NCBI GenBank assembly: GCA_029204225.1
Contig: CM055097.1
Coordinates: 69,935,982 to 69,999,981, forward strand
Length of the DNA stretch: 64,000 nucleotides
Source: Diphasiastrum complanatum
Taxonomy: Eukaryota; Streptophyta; Lycopodiopsida; Lycopodiales; Lycopodiaceae
Reading direction: 5' to 3'
Part shown: positions 32,058-43,959 of the stretch, one piece after another
Position numbering within the stretch: the first letter of the stretch is position 1
Layout: the number at the start of each line of letters is the position of its first letter
The notes under the pieces: generated by a model
What the model saw: only the letters and a program-made list of their open reading frames with translations
The model's database searches: none
Told to the model about the DNA's origin: nothing
Translations under genes and position numbers: made by a program

Positions 32058-32917
32058 TGTTGAAAATTGTCACTTCTCACTTGACATTGGTTAGTGTAAA
32101 TATTGATCAAACATTAGAATAATGTGATGATCTGATTTCACACATGTTGAGCCTGTTCCCACGCGTGAAAGGATGTACTTTTCATACTTGTATATATCTA
32201 AATTGATTTTGTATCAATCTAGTTAGTGTGAACATGATATGACTAGTTTTTAGTCAAGTTGACTAGTCACCTAGAAATTAGCTTTTCATTGCATGTACAT
32301 GAGTAAATGCTCCCACGTGGCAAGTGGATGTTCACACGTGTGTATAGAGTACTAGAAGATAAGATTTGACCATTTTTCTTAGATCTTATTTTGTAGGGAA
32401 TATTCCTATATTCTAGGAGACTAGCTTTTTGGATTTTAGCCATATTCTAGAAGGTCAACTATTGGATAAGGATCAAGGATGAATCAAATGGATAGATCTG
32501 AGTGATGTGGCACTCTTCACATGTGTGAAGACCTGCTAGACTATACCAGACTCGTGGATGTACTTGATCCATAAAAGGATCATCATTTGCTAAGAAGATT
32601 GATGAGACTTTTGCATTCTACACTTTTGTGAGGTTCTAGTCATTTGTCTTGTGATTTCTATGAATGATTGTTATCTAGGATGATTGTACTTGTTGTTTCA
32701 GGTGCAGGCCGTACTGTGGACAGTACTCCATATGTGTGAGGCCGCTCTCACTAATTAATGATGTGTTGATCCATTGCTCTTGCTTAAATCCAAGTGTAGT
32801 GAATCTAGATCAAGATCTAATGTGTAGAACTTGATAGATCCATTGATTAAGCAATCAATAACTCTCTATGATTGTAAAGTACAATCATTATTGTCCTAAA
32901 AACTGTAAAATTGATCA
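32058..32917 (+). repeat. 5' LTR of copia element, family X
   Basis: Begins TGTTGAAAATTGTC and ends AAAATTGATCA immediately before the primer binding site; about 860 bp. It carries several CACRYGTG-like palindromes (for example CCACGTGG, CACACGTGTG) and the block GGCCGTACTGTGGACAGTAC. Partial reverse copies lie at 27699-28075 and 36905-37749. Confidence 0.85.
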
Positions 32918-32930
32918 TGGTATTAGAGCT
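32918..32930 (+). promoter_or_regulatory. Primer binding site, initiator tRNA-Met type
   Basis: TGGTATTAGAGCT directly follows the LTR; one base from the usual TGGTATCAGAGC of plant copia elements. Confidence 0.85.
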
Positions 32931-33448
32931 AAGTAAGAGAGTGATCATTGAATCATAAATCTTGTAAAGGGCAAAATTTGTTTTTGGCCAATACTATCTA
33001 GAGTGATAGCTTGTAATCATTTGGATCAAAATGACTTGGAGGCTGTGTATGTACTTTTCACACGTGTGAAACCGTACAACAACTTTCATTTCAAGTTACT
33101 TTGTGTTTGTTGGTTCCAAAATCACAATACTAGTTCATTTTTTGTGCTTTTTGAAGCATAGTATTGATCTAGATTCATTCTAGCTAATGCCTATGACCAA
33201 ATAGTGTTTTGGATCATTGAAGCATTTTTTTTAGAGTCTAAGATCAGATCTTAGAGGCTGATTGTTCATATCCTTAGTTGAAGTGAAATCTCTAAGAAAA
33301 GTGTAAAGCAATTTTTTTTGTGAGAGTGAAAGCTAGGAATTTTTGGCAAGATCTTTGTGTATCATTCAAGCTTGTATGCTAGTTTGATAGAGACAAGCCT
33401 ACAGGCATTCTAGTAAGCTTTAGGCCTAAAAAGAGCATTTATTCTACA

Positions 33449-35917
33449 ATGTCATCCATGGGTGGATATTTGATGGAATCAAGTGAGAGACTCACTTCCA
33501 CAAATTATTCCATTTGGAAAGTGAGAATGGAATCACTCCTAGTGATCCATGATCTATTTGACATAGTTCAAGGAGTTGAGGAAGAGCCTCAAACTCCCCA
33601 AGCTCAATCCAAATACAAGAAGAGAGCAAGATTAGCTCTACATTGCATAAAGTTAAATGTATGCAATGACCTCTTGAAAGAGGTGTCTTCTTGTACCTCA
33701 TCCAAAGAGGCTTGGGATTCATTAAAGAGCATAGGCTTCTACACCTCAAGACAAGAATGGATAGCATGTCACTTAATGGAGGAAAGGGGAAAGCTAACTT
33801 TACATCTAAAGGTAAGAATAAGCAACTTCCATTCAAGAAAAATCAAGGCAAGGAGGCCGAGATGAAGAATGGAGGATCTACCTCCAAAGGCAAGGTGAAG
33901 AACAAGGCAAAACTCAAGTGTTTCTTTTGTGGAAAGAAAGGACACTTTGCCTCAGAATGCTACTTGAAGAAGAATCAACAAGCCAAAGGAGATCAAGGGA
34001 AAATTGCTCAAGAGGAAGAAGAAGAGGATGGATTCAACACATCCTTAATGGTTGCATCTACACCAACTTCAAGTCAAGACACATATTGGATAGATAGTGG
34101 GGCTAGTTCCCACATGTCTTTTTTTAACAAGCATTATTTTTCTACTCTTCTATCTTGTAATGACTCTAAGAAGTCAATATACACTGCTAGTGATCAAGCA
34201 TGCAAGATAGATGGCATAGGATCTATACCTCTTTGCTTAGGCACATCTAAAAGGATAGATCTAGATAATGTTTTGTGTGAAAGTGAACTTGGCTAAGGAG
34301 GAGCTAACTCAAGTGGAGTTTTGGCATAAGAGATTAGGCCATCCTAATCTTCAATCTATGGAGTTAATGGCAAGCAAGGAACTAGCTCTCGTCCTACCAA
34401 GAGCTTTCAAGGAGTGTGGAAAGATGTGTGAGGCATGTGGCCTTGCAAAGTCACACAAGTCTTCTTACAAGAGATCTTCATCAAGATCTCTCTCTCCCTT
34501 GGATCTCATACATTCTGATGTACATAGTGTTTCACATGCAAGTAATGGAGGTGCCTTGATGTATGTAACTTTTATAGATGATTGTACTAGATTCACATGG
34601 ATTGAGTTACTATCAAAGAAAAGTCTTGTTTATGAAGCTTTCATTAACTTCAAGTCTCTAGTAGAGAAACAACTTAGTACTTCTATCAAAGCACTAATAT
34701 GTGATAATGGAGGAGAGTATACCTCCAATAAAATGAAAGATTTTTGTGAGATCAATGGCATTAAGTTACAATACACTTGTTCCTACACCCCCCAACAGAA
34801 TGGGGTGGCCGAGAGGAAAAATAAGAGTCTATGTGAGTGTGCAAAGTCTTTAAGACTTGATGCATCACTTCCGATCTCATTTTGGGGAGAAGCTATAACA
34901 TGTGCTAATTATTTGTGTAATATACTTCTTGGTAGTGCTATAGATGGGATCTCACCTTATCAAGCCTTTTTTGATAAGAAACCCAATGTAAAAGATTATA
35001 AGATCTTTGGATGTATTGTTCACATCCCTTTGAAGACTAGCCTAGAAAGAAGATGCTACCTCCTTCAAAGGGATCTTTGTTGGCTATGGAGAAAATAGCA
35101 AGGGATATAGGATATATGGTCTCATATCCAAGAAAGTAAAGGTAAGCAAGGATGTACTTTCTGATGAGTCACAATATGCTAAGAACTTGTCAAATGGATC
35201 TAACCCGTTGTGCATTGAAGATCTTGACAAATCCGAGGAGGATCTTGACAAATCCGAGGAGGATCATGACAAACCTGAGGATGGAGACATGGATCCAAGT
35301 CAAAAGGGGCCAAGAAAATCATCAAGGAGCAAGGCCAAGCCCTCAAGCTCACCTATGTGGACAAGGGAAAGCAAAAGGAAGACTTTACACCTTCTACCTC
35401 TTACTCCTTCTTAGTTACATTGCTTGAAGAACCATCATCTTTTGAAGAAGCATATAAATCTAGAGTTTGGAGAGATGCAATGCAAGTAGAGTATGATGCA
35501 TTAGAAGAAAATCATACTTGAAATCTTGTAAATCTTCCAAGAGGGAAGAAACCACTTGCATGTCAGTGGATTTATAGAATAAAGTACAATCAAGATGGAT
35601 CTATTAGTAAGTACAAAGCTAGGCTTGTTGCTAAGGGATTTCTTCAAATAAAAGGACTGGATTATGAAGAAACATTTGCACCTATAGCTAAGCCTGTAAC
35701 TATTAGATTAATCATTTGCATTGCTACTTTGTTCAAGTGGGATCTCTACCAAATGGATGTGACAAATGCCTTCTTGAATGGCTTCTTAGAAGAGGAAATC
35801 TACATGATGAAACCCGAGGGCTTCATCAAGGTTGGTGAGGAGCAAAAGGTGTGCTACTTAAGGAAGAGCCTATATGGCTCGAAGCAAGCACCTAGAGCTT
35901 GGTACTCTAGATTGCAT
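33449..35917 (+). pseudogene. Copia gag-pol relic, family X (gag to partial RT)
   Basis: Gag starts at ATG 33449 (STNYSIWKVRMESLLV, LALHCIKLNV). An internal deletion near 33725 fuses it out of frame to the knuckle region (33850-33990: CFFCGKKGHFASEC). Protease WIDSGASSHMSF and linker are followed by another deletion/frameshift near 34275. Then come FWHKRLGHPNLQSME, CEACGLAKSHKSS, the integrase core (LIHSDVHSVS, FIDDCTRFTWIELL, ICDNGGEYTSNKM, YTPQQNGVAERKNKSL) and SFWGEAITCANYLCN, with a frameshift near 35050. A linker with tandem LDKSEED repeats leads to RT (CQWIYRIKYNQDGS, MDVTNAFLNGFLEEEIYM, SLYGSKQAPRAWYSRLHG). RT stops abruptly at about 35917, where another element begins. It is non-functional. 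Confidence 0.9.
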
Positions 35918-36904
35918 GGTAAAGTTGAGTTTGATGGAGATGCTTGCATGATCAAAAGGAAGGATGTCTTGATTGCAAAAGGTAAAAGGCAAGGGAAGTT
36001 ATTCAAACTAGATGCTTGGGCTATTGCTAACCAAGTTGGATGTGTTGCAATAGAGCAATAAAAGGATGTGACATCTCAACTACAAGTCATTGCAGGTAAT
36101 GGCTAGAAAGCAAGTTGTGATTGCTCTTCCAAGTTCCTTAGAAAGTATCAATCATGTTTTGAGTCTTGTGCTTTGTCAAAGTCACATAGACTAACTTATA
36201 CTAGATCTACATCTAGATCTACAAAGCCTTTTCAGGTTGTACATTCAGATATTCATGGAATTACTACAATTAGCAATAGTGGAGCTAAGATGTATGTAAC
36301 TTTCATTGATGATTTTAGTAGATTTTGTTGGATCTATCTACTAAAGAACAAAGATGAAGTGTATGATGTCTTTGTTAAAATCAAGAATGCAAGGGAGAAC
36401 CAATTTTTCATGAAGATTAAGTGCTTAAGAAGTGACAATGGTGGTGAGTACATATCTACCAACTTCAAGGCTTTTTGTGAGCATGGGTTCAAGAGGGAGT
36501 ATACAACACCAAGGATCCCACAAATAAAATGGAGTGGCTGAAAGGAAGAATAGGACTTTATGTGAAAGTGCCAAATCCATGAGGTTAAGTGCTAACCTTG
36601 ATAAGGCATTTTGGGATCAAGCTTTGTTGTGTGCTAATTTCTTGTGCAATAGGTGGCCGAGTGCTATTTTAGATGGAAGGACACCTTTTGGGATGCTATT
36701 CAAGAGGAGGCCGAGTGTCAACTTTCTTAGAACTTTTGGATGCACATGCTATGTCAACATTACTCTTGATGATAGGACCAAGGAGGATCCATCTTCAAGG
36801 AAAGCCTGCAACGTTTACATTCCTCCTACTAACAAAGTAATTGAAACAATTTTCTATGATGATTTTGCAATTCATCGAGGAGGGCAAAGATCTTCTGTTG
36901 GAGA
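35918..36904 (+). pseudogene. Second copia fragment fused to the first (pre-integrase and integrase)
   Basis: Immediately after the RT of the previous element, the open frame continues with KVEFDGDACMIKRKDVLIAK and QGKLFKLDAWA. These belong to the protease-integrase linker of a different copia family. Then follow CALSKSHRLTYTRSTS, VVHSDIHGITT, FIDDFSRFCWIYLLKNK, LRSDNGGEYISTNF, a broken PQQNG motif (a one-base shift at 36530), MAERKNRTLCESAKSMRLS and LRTFGCTCYVNI. It ends by running into a minus-strand LTR near 36905. Two retroelement breakpoints therefore lie in under 1 kb. Confidence 0.85.
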
Positions 36905-37749
36905 ATTTTCTGAGAAAAAGGACAATTATGATGTAATAATCAATCATTAAGAGTTATTGATTTTTTAATCCAATGATCTATCAAGTTCTAGGTGTTATTA
37001 ATCTAGATGCATTACACTATGATTTAAGTAAGAGCAATGGATCAAATGATTAAAATCTTAGAGGAGCAGCCTCACATGTGTGGAGGACAGTACCTATACG
37101 GCCTGTAAACAAAGAGTAAAGTACTCGAGCTTAGAAATGCATTCCAATCACAAAAACACAAGGCAAATGTGGAAAATACAGGCAAAACTAGAAATTGCCA
37201 ATGTCTCATCAACTTCTCATTGATTTGGTTGATCCCTTTATAGATCAAGTACATCCATGAGCTGTTTACTGTCCAGCAAGCCTTTACATGTGTGAAGAGT
37301 GCCTAGTCATCCAGATCCACCAATGAGAGCCATATGTGCTCATTTTCCAAAGTTGACTATTCTCTTTGGCTAGAAAACAAAAAACTAGTCTTCCACTTTT
37401 ATAGAAATATTCCCTGTAAATTAGGATGTAATGGAATCTTCTTATCTTATCATCTAGAAGCTTATCCACAGGTGTGAATGATATCTTGACATGTGTGAGT
37501 AATAACTCATTCACATGAAGTCCAATCTATTTACATAAAGTTTGACCAATTTGACCAATTTCAAGGATTCTATCCAAAGGTCAATTTCACACTAGTATAG
37601 ATCTAGCTAAAATCAATCTAAATCTATGAAAGTGACTTATGTACATTCTTTCACATGTGGGAACAGACTCCACATGTGTGAGATCCTATCAAGATCAAAA
37701 TATCTTAAGATCTACAAAGTACATCAAGTTGGAAGTGATATTTTTAACA
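36905..37749 (-). repeat. 3' LTR of copia element, family X, minus strand
   Basis: On the minus strand it starts TGTTAAAAATATCACTTCC at 37749, directly after the polypurine tract AGTGAGGAGGAG (37750-37761), and ends near 36905 in a sequence like TTGTCC…AAA. It shares the block CACATGTGTGGAGGACAG and CGGCC with the other family members, and AGCAATGGATCAA. Divergence from the 32058 LTR is visible. Confidence 0.8.
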
Positions 37750-37762
37750 CTCCTCCTCACTT

Positions 37763-39030
37763 CTAACTTGGCAAGTCTAATGTACATCTATTTACAACTC
37801 CATTTGCATCTCTTAACTTGAAAATTGGATCTTTAGCCAAAGGTTTGCTTAAGATATCAGCTATGCACTTGGATGATGGCACATGATGAAGTTGAACCTC
37901 CTTGAATTGCACCTTCTCCCTCACAAAGTGATGAGCTATCTCAATATGCTTTCTTCTACCATGGAAGATCGGATTGGTAGCAATTTGTTGAGAAGCTTGA
38001 TTTTCACAATAGATGCAAGGGATCTCCTCAGCCTTTAGCACTTGAAGCTCCACCAAAAGTCTTCTTAGCCATAGGAGTTCTTTGGTTGTTGAAGTCTATG
38101 CCTATGCCTTTAGTTTGAAGAAACTCTTTAGCAACCAATCTAGCTTTGTACTTACTTATAGATCCATCTTGATTGTACTTTAATCTATAGATCCACTTAC
38201 ATGCAAGTGGCTTCTTCCCATATGGAAGGTGTACAAGATTCCAAGTTTGATTATCTATCAATGCATAAAACTCTACTTGTGTTGCATCTCTTCAAACTTG
38301 TGATCTACTTGCATCTTCGTAACATGATGGCTCTTCAAGCATTGTGGTTAGAAAAGAGTAAGAGGTAGAAGGAGTCGTGTCTTCCCTTTGCTTCCCTTTC
38401 TCAAAGTATGTGAGCCTTCAAGGCTCAGCCTTGCTTCTTGAGGATCTTCTCCCATTTGGAACTTGATTTTGATCTTCCAAAAGATCATTTTCAAAGATCT
38501 CATCACCTAAAAGATTAGATGCATTTGGACACATCTTGTAACTTTGATATTCATCAAATAAGACATCCTTGCTAACTTTTACTTTGCTTGAAATAGGATC
38601 AAATATCCTATATCCTCTGCTATTTTCACTATAGCCTACAAATATTCCTTTGAAGGAAGTGCCAAACAAAGCTTGAAATGGTGAGATCCCACCAATAGCA
38701 CTACTAGGAGGCCTATTACATAAGTAATTAGCACAAGTTATGGCCTCCCCCCAAAAAGAGATGGGTAGAGATGCATCAAGTCTTAAAGACTTTGGACATA
38801 CATAGAGGCTCCTATCCTTCCTCTCAGCCACCCCATTTTGTTGGGGGGTGTAGGAACAAGTGAGCTCTCTCTTAATGCCATTGATCTCACAAAAGTCTCT
38901 CATCTTGTTGGAGATATACTCTCCTCCATTATCACATCTTAGGACTAAGTTGCTTTTCCACTAGAGACTTAAACTTTACAAAAGCTTCATATACAAGGCT
39001 TTTCTTAGGCAATAATTCAATCCAAGTTGA
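37763..39030 (-). pseudogene. Copia pol relic, family X, internally deleted
   Basis: Reading leftward from 39030: a degraded integrase core with NGGEYISNKMRDFCEINGIK, YTPQQNGVAERKDRSL and SFWGEAITCANYLCN, then KGIFVGYSENSRGYRIFD and VKVSKDVLFDE (to 38418). RT follows with NLVHLPYGKKPLACKWIY and KYNQDGSISKYKARLVA (38261 to about 38090). A large deletion removes the rest of RT. Only a fragment then leads to RNase H (IPCIYCENQASQQIATNPIF, HIEIAHHFVREKV, VPSSKCIADILSKPL), ending just before the polypurine tract. Gag, protease and 5' LTR are absent. It is the same family as the plus-strand element at 32058-35917. Confidence 0.88.
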
Positions 39031-39919
39031 AAATCAATGTGCTTCAAGCATCATGGTTGAAGAGAAAAAAAAAATATAACCACATCACATAGAAAACTCA
39101 TAAAGGTATCCAAAGTTTGGAATCTAGTTATCATTGTTTTTTGTAAGTTCTTAAGTTTGTCGTTTATTCGAAATGAAAAGAGGTTTGTTGGAAATAATCA
39201 CTGTTCTATTTGGAGAGTAGGTGGAACTTGCTTCAACGTCCAAAAATAGCATATATTCTTTATCCTCCAAGATTGTAGCTTTGCAATTCTCTTTTCAAGA
39301 GGATGCTACCATATTGAGGTAAAGAGGATGTTACTATATTCCAATTTTTTACGTTTGTTGTACATCATGAAATATCATTCAAAAAGTGCATGTTTATGTT
39401 GGAGGGTTTGCGGATCTCAAGGCAACCCTAACCCTAGTTACTAAGTGAGAGGGATTTGGCACCTTGCGTGTGTAAGTCCAACCCGATGATCACACAGTTA
39501 TTTGATTGATTAGTTAAAAGTCAATAAAAGGACTTTAGGCCTTTTTGCGAGAATTTTAATGTCGCAGGGCCTAAATGTCAAGTTACTGAATAAAGTTGTG
39601 TTTATCTCCAATTTTGATGGTTCCCACACTTTTTTTAATTTGAAGAAAAAGAGAGGCAAGACTGGACCAATAGGATCAGAGGCCAGGGTCATCCTCTCTA
39701 CTATAAAAAGGGATCAAATCGAGTTGCTCCTCATGTTCATTTCCTCATTTCAATAAAGTAGATTGGTTCTCTTCAAGAAATGGATTGATGAATGTCCTTG
39801 CTCTCTATCACTTTTCCTTCATCTCTCATGCCTATTTGGATTTTGCTAATTGTTGTGTCTGAGTGTTATTGGGATTGTATATTATTATACTTTGCGGTAA
39901 ACTAGTTAGTGGAAACCTA
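39031..39919. other. Non-coding; possible leader of the Athila/Tat element or another LTR
   Basis: No protein recognised. The stretch from about 39397 (TGTTGGAGGGTTTGCGG) has a TATA-like ACTATAAAAAGGG at about 39700 and AATAAAG at 39753 on the plus strand, which looks LTR-like. It is also where the 5' untranslated part of the minus-strand gypsy element should lie. I cannot separate the two. Confidence 0.35.
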
Positions 39920-39937
39920 TCCCCGGCAACGGCGCCA
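39920..39937 (-). promoter_or_regulatory. Primer binding site complementary to tRNA-Asp
   Basis: On the minus strand TGGCGCCGTTGCCGGGGA, the primer site of plant Athila/Tat-type Ty3/gypsy elements, complementary to the 3' end of tRNA-Asp. It lies one base beyond the LTR end at 39939. Confidence 0.85.
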
Positions 39938-39938
39938 C

Positions 39939-40761
39939 TGTAGAGTCGAAGATCTTACGTATTATAGCCCTCCCACCTGTCAACAAGGGTTAGATCATTG
40001 GATAGGTACCTAACTATGCATAGATGCTACTTTTAGTTAGTTTCCTACTTCCTCCCTTAACTCTACTCACCACTAACACTATTCTCCTTTAACTCTACTC
40101 CTCTACACTAACATTCATCATGATTTGGGTGAAGGGAAGGGATAGAAAAGAAGAGATTGAGAAGAGAAGAGAGAAAGAGAGAGAGAGATAGAGAGTGAGG
40201 GTGGAGGTTAGCTCAAATGCACATTATACTTGCTAAAGGAGAAACATAAACTATTGAAACTAAAATGCATGAACTTGAAAGCAATTGAAAACAACAAGAG
40301 CAATAGCAAGCATTGAATTGCAAATGAGAATGCTTCTCTTCCAAAATTGGTAAAGTTTTCTCCTTCTCATTAAGCATGAAAATAGTGTACAAATGGTGCC
40401 TTTTTATAAAATGGGGAAGGCCCTTGCCCCTCAATCCTATTGGTTAATACTCACAATGATCCTATCCATTCATCTTGGACCCAACTTGATCCAAGGGTCC
40501 ACAAAAAGTACATTAGAAATCACAAGATTCATGTGAGTCCCAATTTGGACCCAACTCTAAAAAGTAATCTCTAAGTTAAAAAATGACATTGGGCCTCTAG
40601 TTTTATTTTAATTCCAAGGCCCAAGTCATGTTTATTTTATTTGCAACTTTATTTGCGTGCTCATTGGGCCATGGGCTTATACACGCAGGATGCCATGCCC
40701 TCGCAACACATTTTATTGGATGATTTTATTTATTTACACTTTGTTGGGAATACCCCCAACA
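39939..40761 (-). repeat. 5' LTR of an Athila/Tat-type Ty3/gypsy element
   Basis: On the minus strand it runs from TGTTGGGGGTATTCCCAACA (40761, itself a near-palindrome) to TCTACA (39939), followed by the tRNA-Asp primer site. A TATA-like TTTTATAAAAAGG lies near 40405. The expected gag-pol to the left is not present, so this is an LTR with leader only. Confidence 0.75.
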
Positions 40762-42499
40762 ATATTCTTCAAACAAAATTCTTAGACTGAAGTGCAAGAT
40801 TTAAGTTCTATAAACCACTGGTAATTAAAGATTGAACGCATACCAAAATAACTACAAAAACTTTAGATTACAATACATAGTAGATTCATACAAGATTAAT
40901 CGTGCACATATGTGAATAATCTCACTATGGCCCAGGGACATAAACACATTCTCATCTGGCAAATTCCTCCAGAACCCACATATGTTACTCACATATCTCA
41001 CTAAGATCTTGTAACTCAGCTACAAAAGATTTTCTATTTCTCATGAGTAAATAACATATCCAAAAGTCTCTGAGACAAATAAAATTCATTCTCAACAGTT
41101 TTCCAATCCAATTCTCTCTAATAGCATAATTTCTTCCACTCAATCAACTCTTCTCTGATCCTAGTACTAGAACTAAGATTAGGTTGATCCAATACAAAAC
41201 TTTCAGACTTAAATTTTGATCAAATTTACTTCTATTTCAATCAAAATGGAATTAGTAACCTTTGACCTTTTATTATACTACTTATAGATAATGATTCAAA
41301 TTTAAAACATGTTTTAGTTTCAAATTGTCCACACAATCCCTAGAAAATTTCTCTTATTCAAAAAGTTCCAATTAGGTATCTTACTCTGAATCTATCTGAA
41401 ATTCCTTTTAGATCAAATCTCATTTCTATACCCTAGCTGGTTCACTTCCAAAAACTATGCAACACATAGATTTCCAAATAGAATTTTATCCCATTACTTC
41501 ACCTCTCCCTTTAAAGAAATTATCAATTTCAATAAAAGCTAACTGGAAAGATGATATATAAAAATATCCAAATCCAAGAAAAGTCAATAATAAGTGCATT
41601 TCTATCTATCACAAATAGGACTTTTCCTTCAAATATTTTCAACCCAAGTGACAGAAACTACCATTCTATCGAGATCCATCTATGCAAAAGAGATATTCCA
41701 GGTTTAATAAATTGAAACACTTTAATTAGAATTTATTTAAATTCCAAGTCTATTTACACAAGTAGTAATTTATATGACATATCAGTCTTTCAGAAGAATA
41801 ACTTCATGCTGGAAAGAATCATATAAACAAGTCTGATGTCTTATATTCGAGAAATTACTAAGAAGTAAGGGACTAATTAAAAAAGTGAGAAATAGATTTG
41901 AGGGCCTCTGATTTTGTAAATAATGAGATACCACATTGGGATCTAGATTAAACCTCAAAATTTCTCAAAATACCTCACATTTGATCAAACGGTTTTATTT
42001 TTTTCATATCGTGCCCTTGATCATCAGATCTTTACAGTCCTAGAATTTTCTTTTCAAAATTACTGATGCCCCATACCATCAACTTTTCCTTCCAAAAAAC
42101 TCTTTTCCGTCTCATCTAATATTCTAGAGATCCATTGATCATCTAGTTGTCCTATAGTCCATATGTCCAGAATTGCAGATTTGTTGTGCAATTTTTGGGT
42201 AGTCTCGACTAGTATAGAGATAAATTTTGGCTAAAATTACGGAAATAAATAATTGGCCTTGCACATTTCTTATAACTTTGTAGTGTAAACCGCTGTGGAG
42301 TTTGATGTGCAAACAATTGATGGTGTGAGGCTTTATGGATTCCATAGCATAAAGCTAGGGATTCAATCCGAGTCCTTACTAGAAAATGTAACACTTTTAA
42401 AAGTTAACAAGGGGTCTCAACTTCTATATATCTTGGCATAGTTTGTCAATTTGTAAGCTAGTTAAATGACAATAGAAGTCTGAGAGAAGAATGTTTAAC
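40762..42499. other. No gene recognised
   Basis: AT-rich sequence. The overlapping minus-strand frames at 42139-42394 are unsupported. No repeats of note were seen. Confidence 0.55.
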
Positions 42500-42680
42500 T
42501 ATTGGACTAAAGGTCTTAGTGTAGTCGATGCTCTATACTTGAGAGAATCTTCTGGCTACAAGTCAAGCCTTTCTTCGATCAAACTTTCCATCTACCTTGT
42601 ACTTGATTTTGAATAACCATTTGCAATCAACTACATTTCTACTGGTTAGGATTTTTGGTTCATCCAAAATCATGTGCCAT
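42500..42680 (-). pseudogene. Copia RT fragment
   Basis: The minus strand encodes EPKILTSRNVVDCKWLFKIK and YKVDGKFDRRKA, a stop, then LVARRFSQV, a stop, then SIDYTKTFSPIV, the beginning of a Ty1/copia reverse transcriptase (normally KARLVAKGFSQ…DYxETFAPV). Two stops interrupt it. It is an isolated fragment of about 60 codons. Confidence 0.85.
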
Positions 42681-43706
42681 AACAAGTTGACTTCACAAAG
42701 TTTTATAAAACCAAACTCCATTTTAGCTACTGGGGTCCCTTTTCACTTTGGGCCCATTTGAAAGTAAATCTGCCTCTAATTCTCATGCCATAGGCTTGCA
42801 AGTACAATGCACTTTTTACAGGTTCCTGACATTACATTTTAGGTAGATTTAGTTATTTTGTCGACTCGGCCATGCTTTTATTTCCATAGTCATAAAATAT
42901 GGTAGTGAGGCATTGGGCTTTGCTTCCGTTCGTTGGCTAGTCTGCTACTTGTCGACTCCTTTGGTATTGGCGCTCCCAGTATATCTAGATTCTGGAGCTC
43001 CTTTACTAATGACTTGTCGACACTCTCCATTATAGTCGACGACTCGATTCCTCTTTGTGATATCCTTTATGCGCTTGTGATAGTTGGAATCGGTTAGAAG
43101 AACCTTCAGTAGAATCTTCTAACATGCCCCCACTCCGAATTTGGTGATAGTCCCTTGTTACCTTTGTTTGTTGTTGACGTTAGTGGGTGTGGCGATGTGA
43201 AACCATGAGGTGCTATAAAGAATGAAAGTGATGGGGGTGTGGAAAAAGATAGGGAGATGAGAATTGGCAAAAAAAGTGAGAAAATTGTTTTGGCAACAAA
43301 TTAGCGACAAAAGAGAGGGGAAATAAGTATGCTTGGAAAGTTGTATGAAAATCAACCAAAATGCTCTAATTGAATGGGTGGTAGGTAATCAATTGGCCAA
43401 TTTGGTGTATGGACGGTGATTTTATCCATTCAAGGTCTTTCCACTTATTTTTGTGCGGCATGGGCACATAATATGGATCCCACTTGAGTTGATGTGGGCT
43501 TGCCACATAACTCCTAATAGAGTCAAGAGTTTTCTCGAAAACTATTCGGCGCCATGGTAGTTACTCATCCAATGCCGGTAGCTTGTCATGCCCTTTGTCG
43601 GCTTCTATCTCCAAAGTTTTGATTTTATTACCTAGCCAGCCCTCGAGAATTCATGTGGATTTTGTTGTAGAAAAGTCTGAATTTTCTCCTTGATGGTGAC
43701 GGGCCT
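42681..43706. other. No gene recognised
   Basis: Non-coding. GTCGAC occurs several times (for example 42861, 42954, 43017) without an evident larger structure. Confidence 0.5.
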
Positions 43707-43958
43707 TCAAAATAGCGGTGCAGTCGTAGAAGTGGATGGCCCTACTTCAGTAGCTTGTGGCACTGTTGTCTCTTCTTCTTGCATTTGTCCAATTCCCTGG
43801 TCATCCTGTCCTTGATCTGTAGGTGGCGGCAATAATGCTGGCAAGACCGGTATGCTGATTTGTGGGGTGGTTTGGAGGATGTTGGCCGCTGCTTGCTCAT
43901 ACTCTTTGATGATATGTTTCGCCTTGGCCAATTTTGACGATGCTTTGCCCTTGAACAA
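43707..43958 (-). CDS. Unrecognised open frame with Gln/Thr/Pro-rich tail
   Basis: The 83-codon minus-strand frame begins basic (KASSKLAKAKHIIKEYEQ) and turns into a low-complexity acidic/Gln-Pro tail (LLPPPTDQGQDDQGIGQM). It may be the C-terminal end of a retroelement or transposon protein. No family was recognised, and no intron or neighbour supports it. Confidence 0.2.
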   Translation of the reverse strand: MFKGKASSKLAKAKHIIKEYEQAAANILQTTPQISIPVLPALLPPPTDQGQDDQGIGQMQEEETTVPQATEVGPSTSTTAPLF

Positions 43959-43959
43959 A

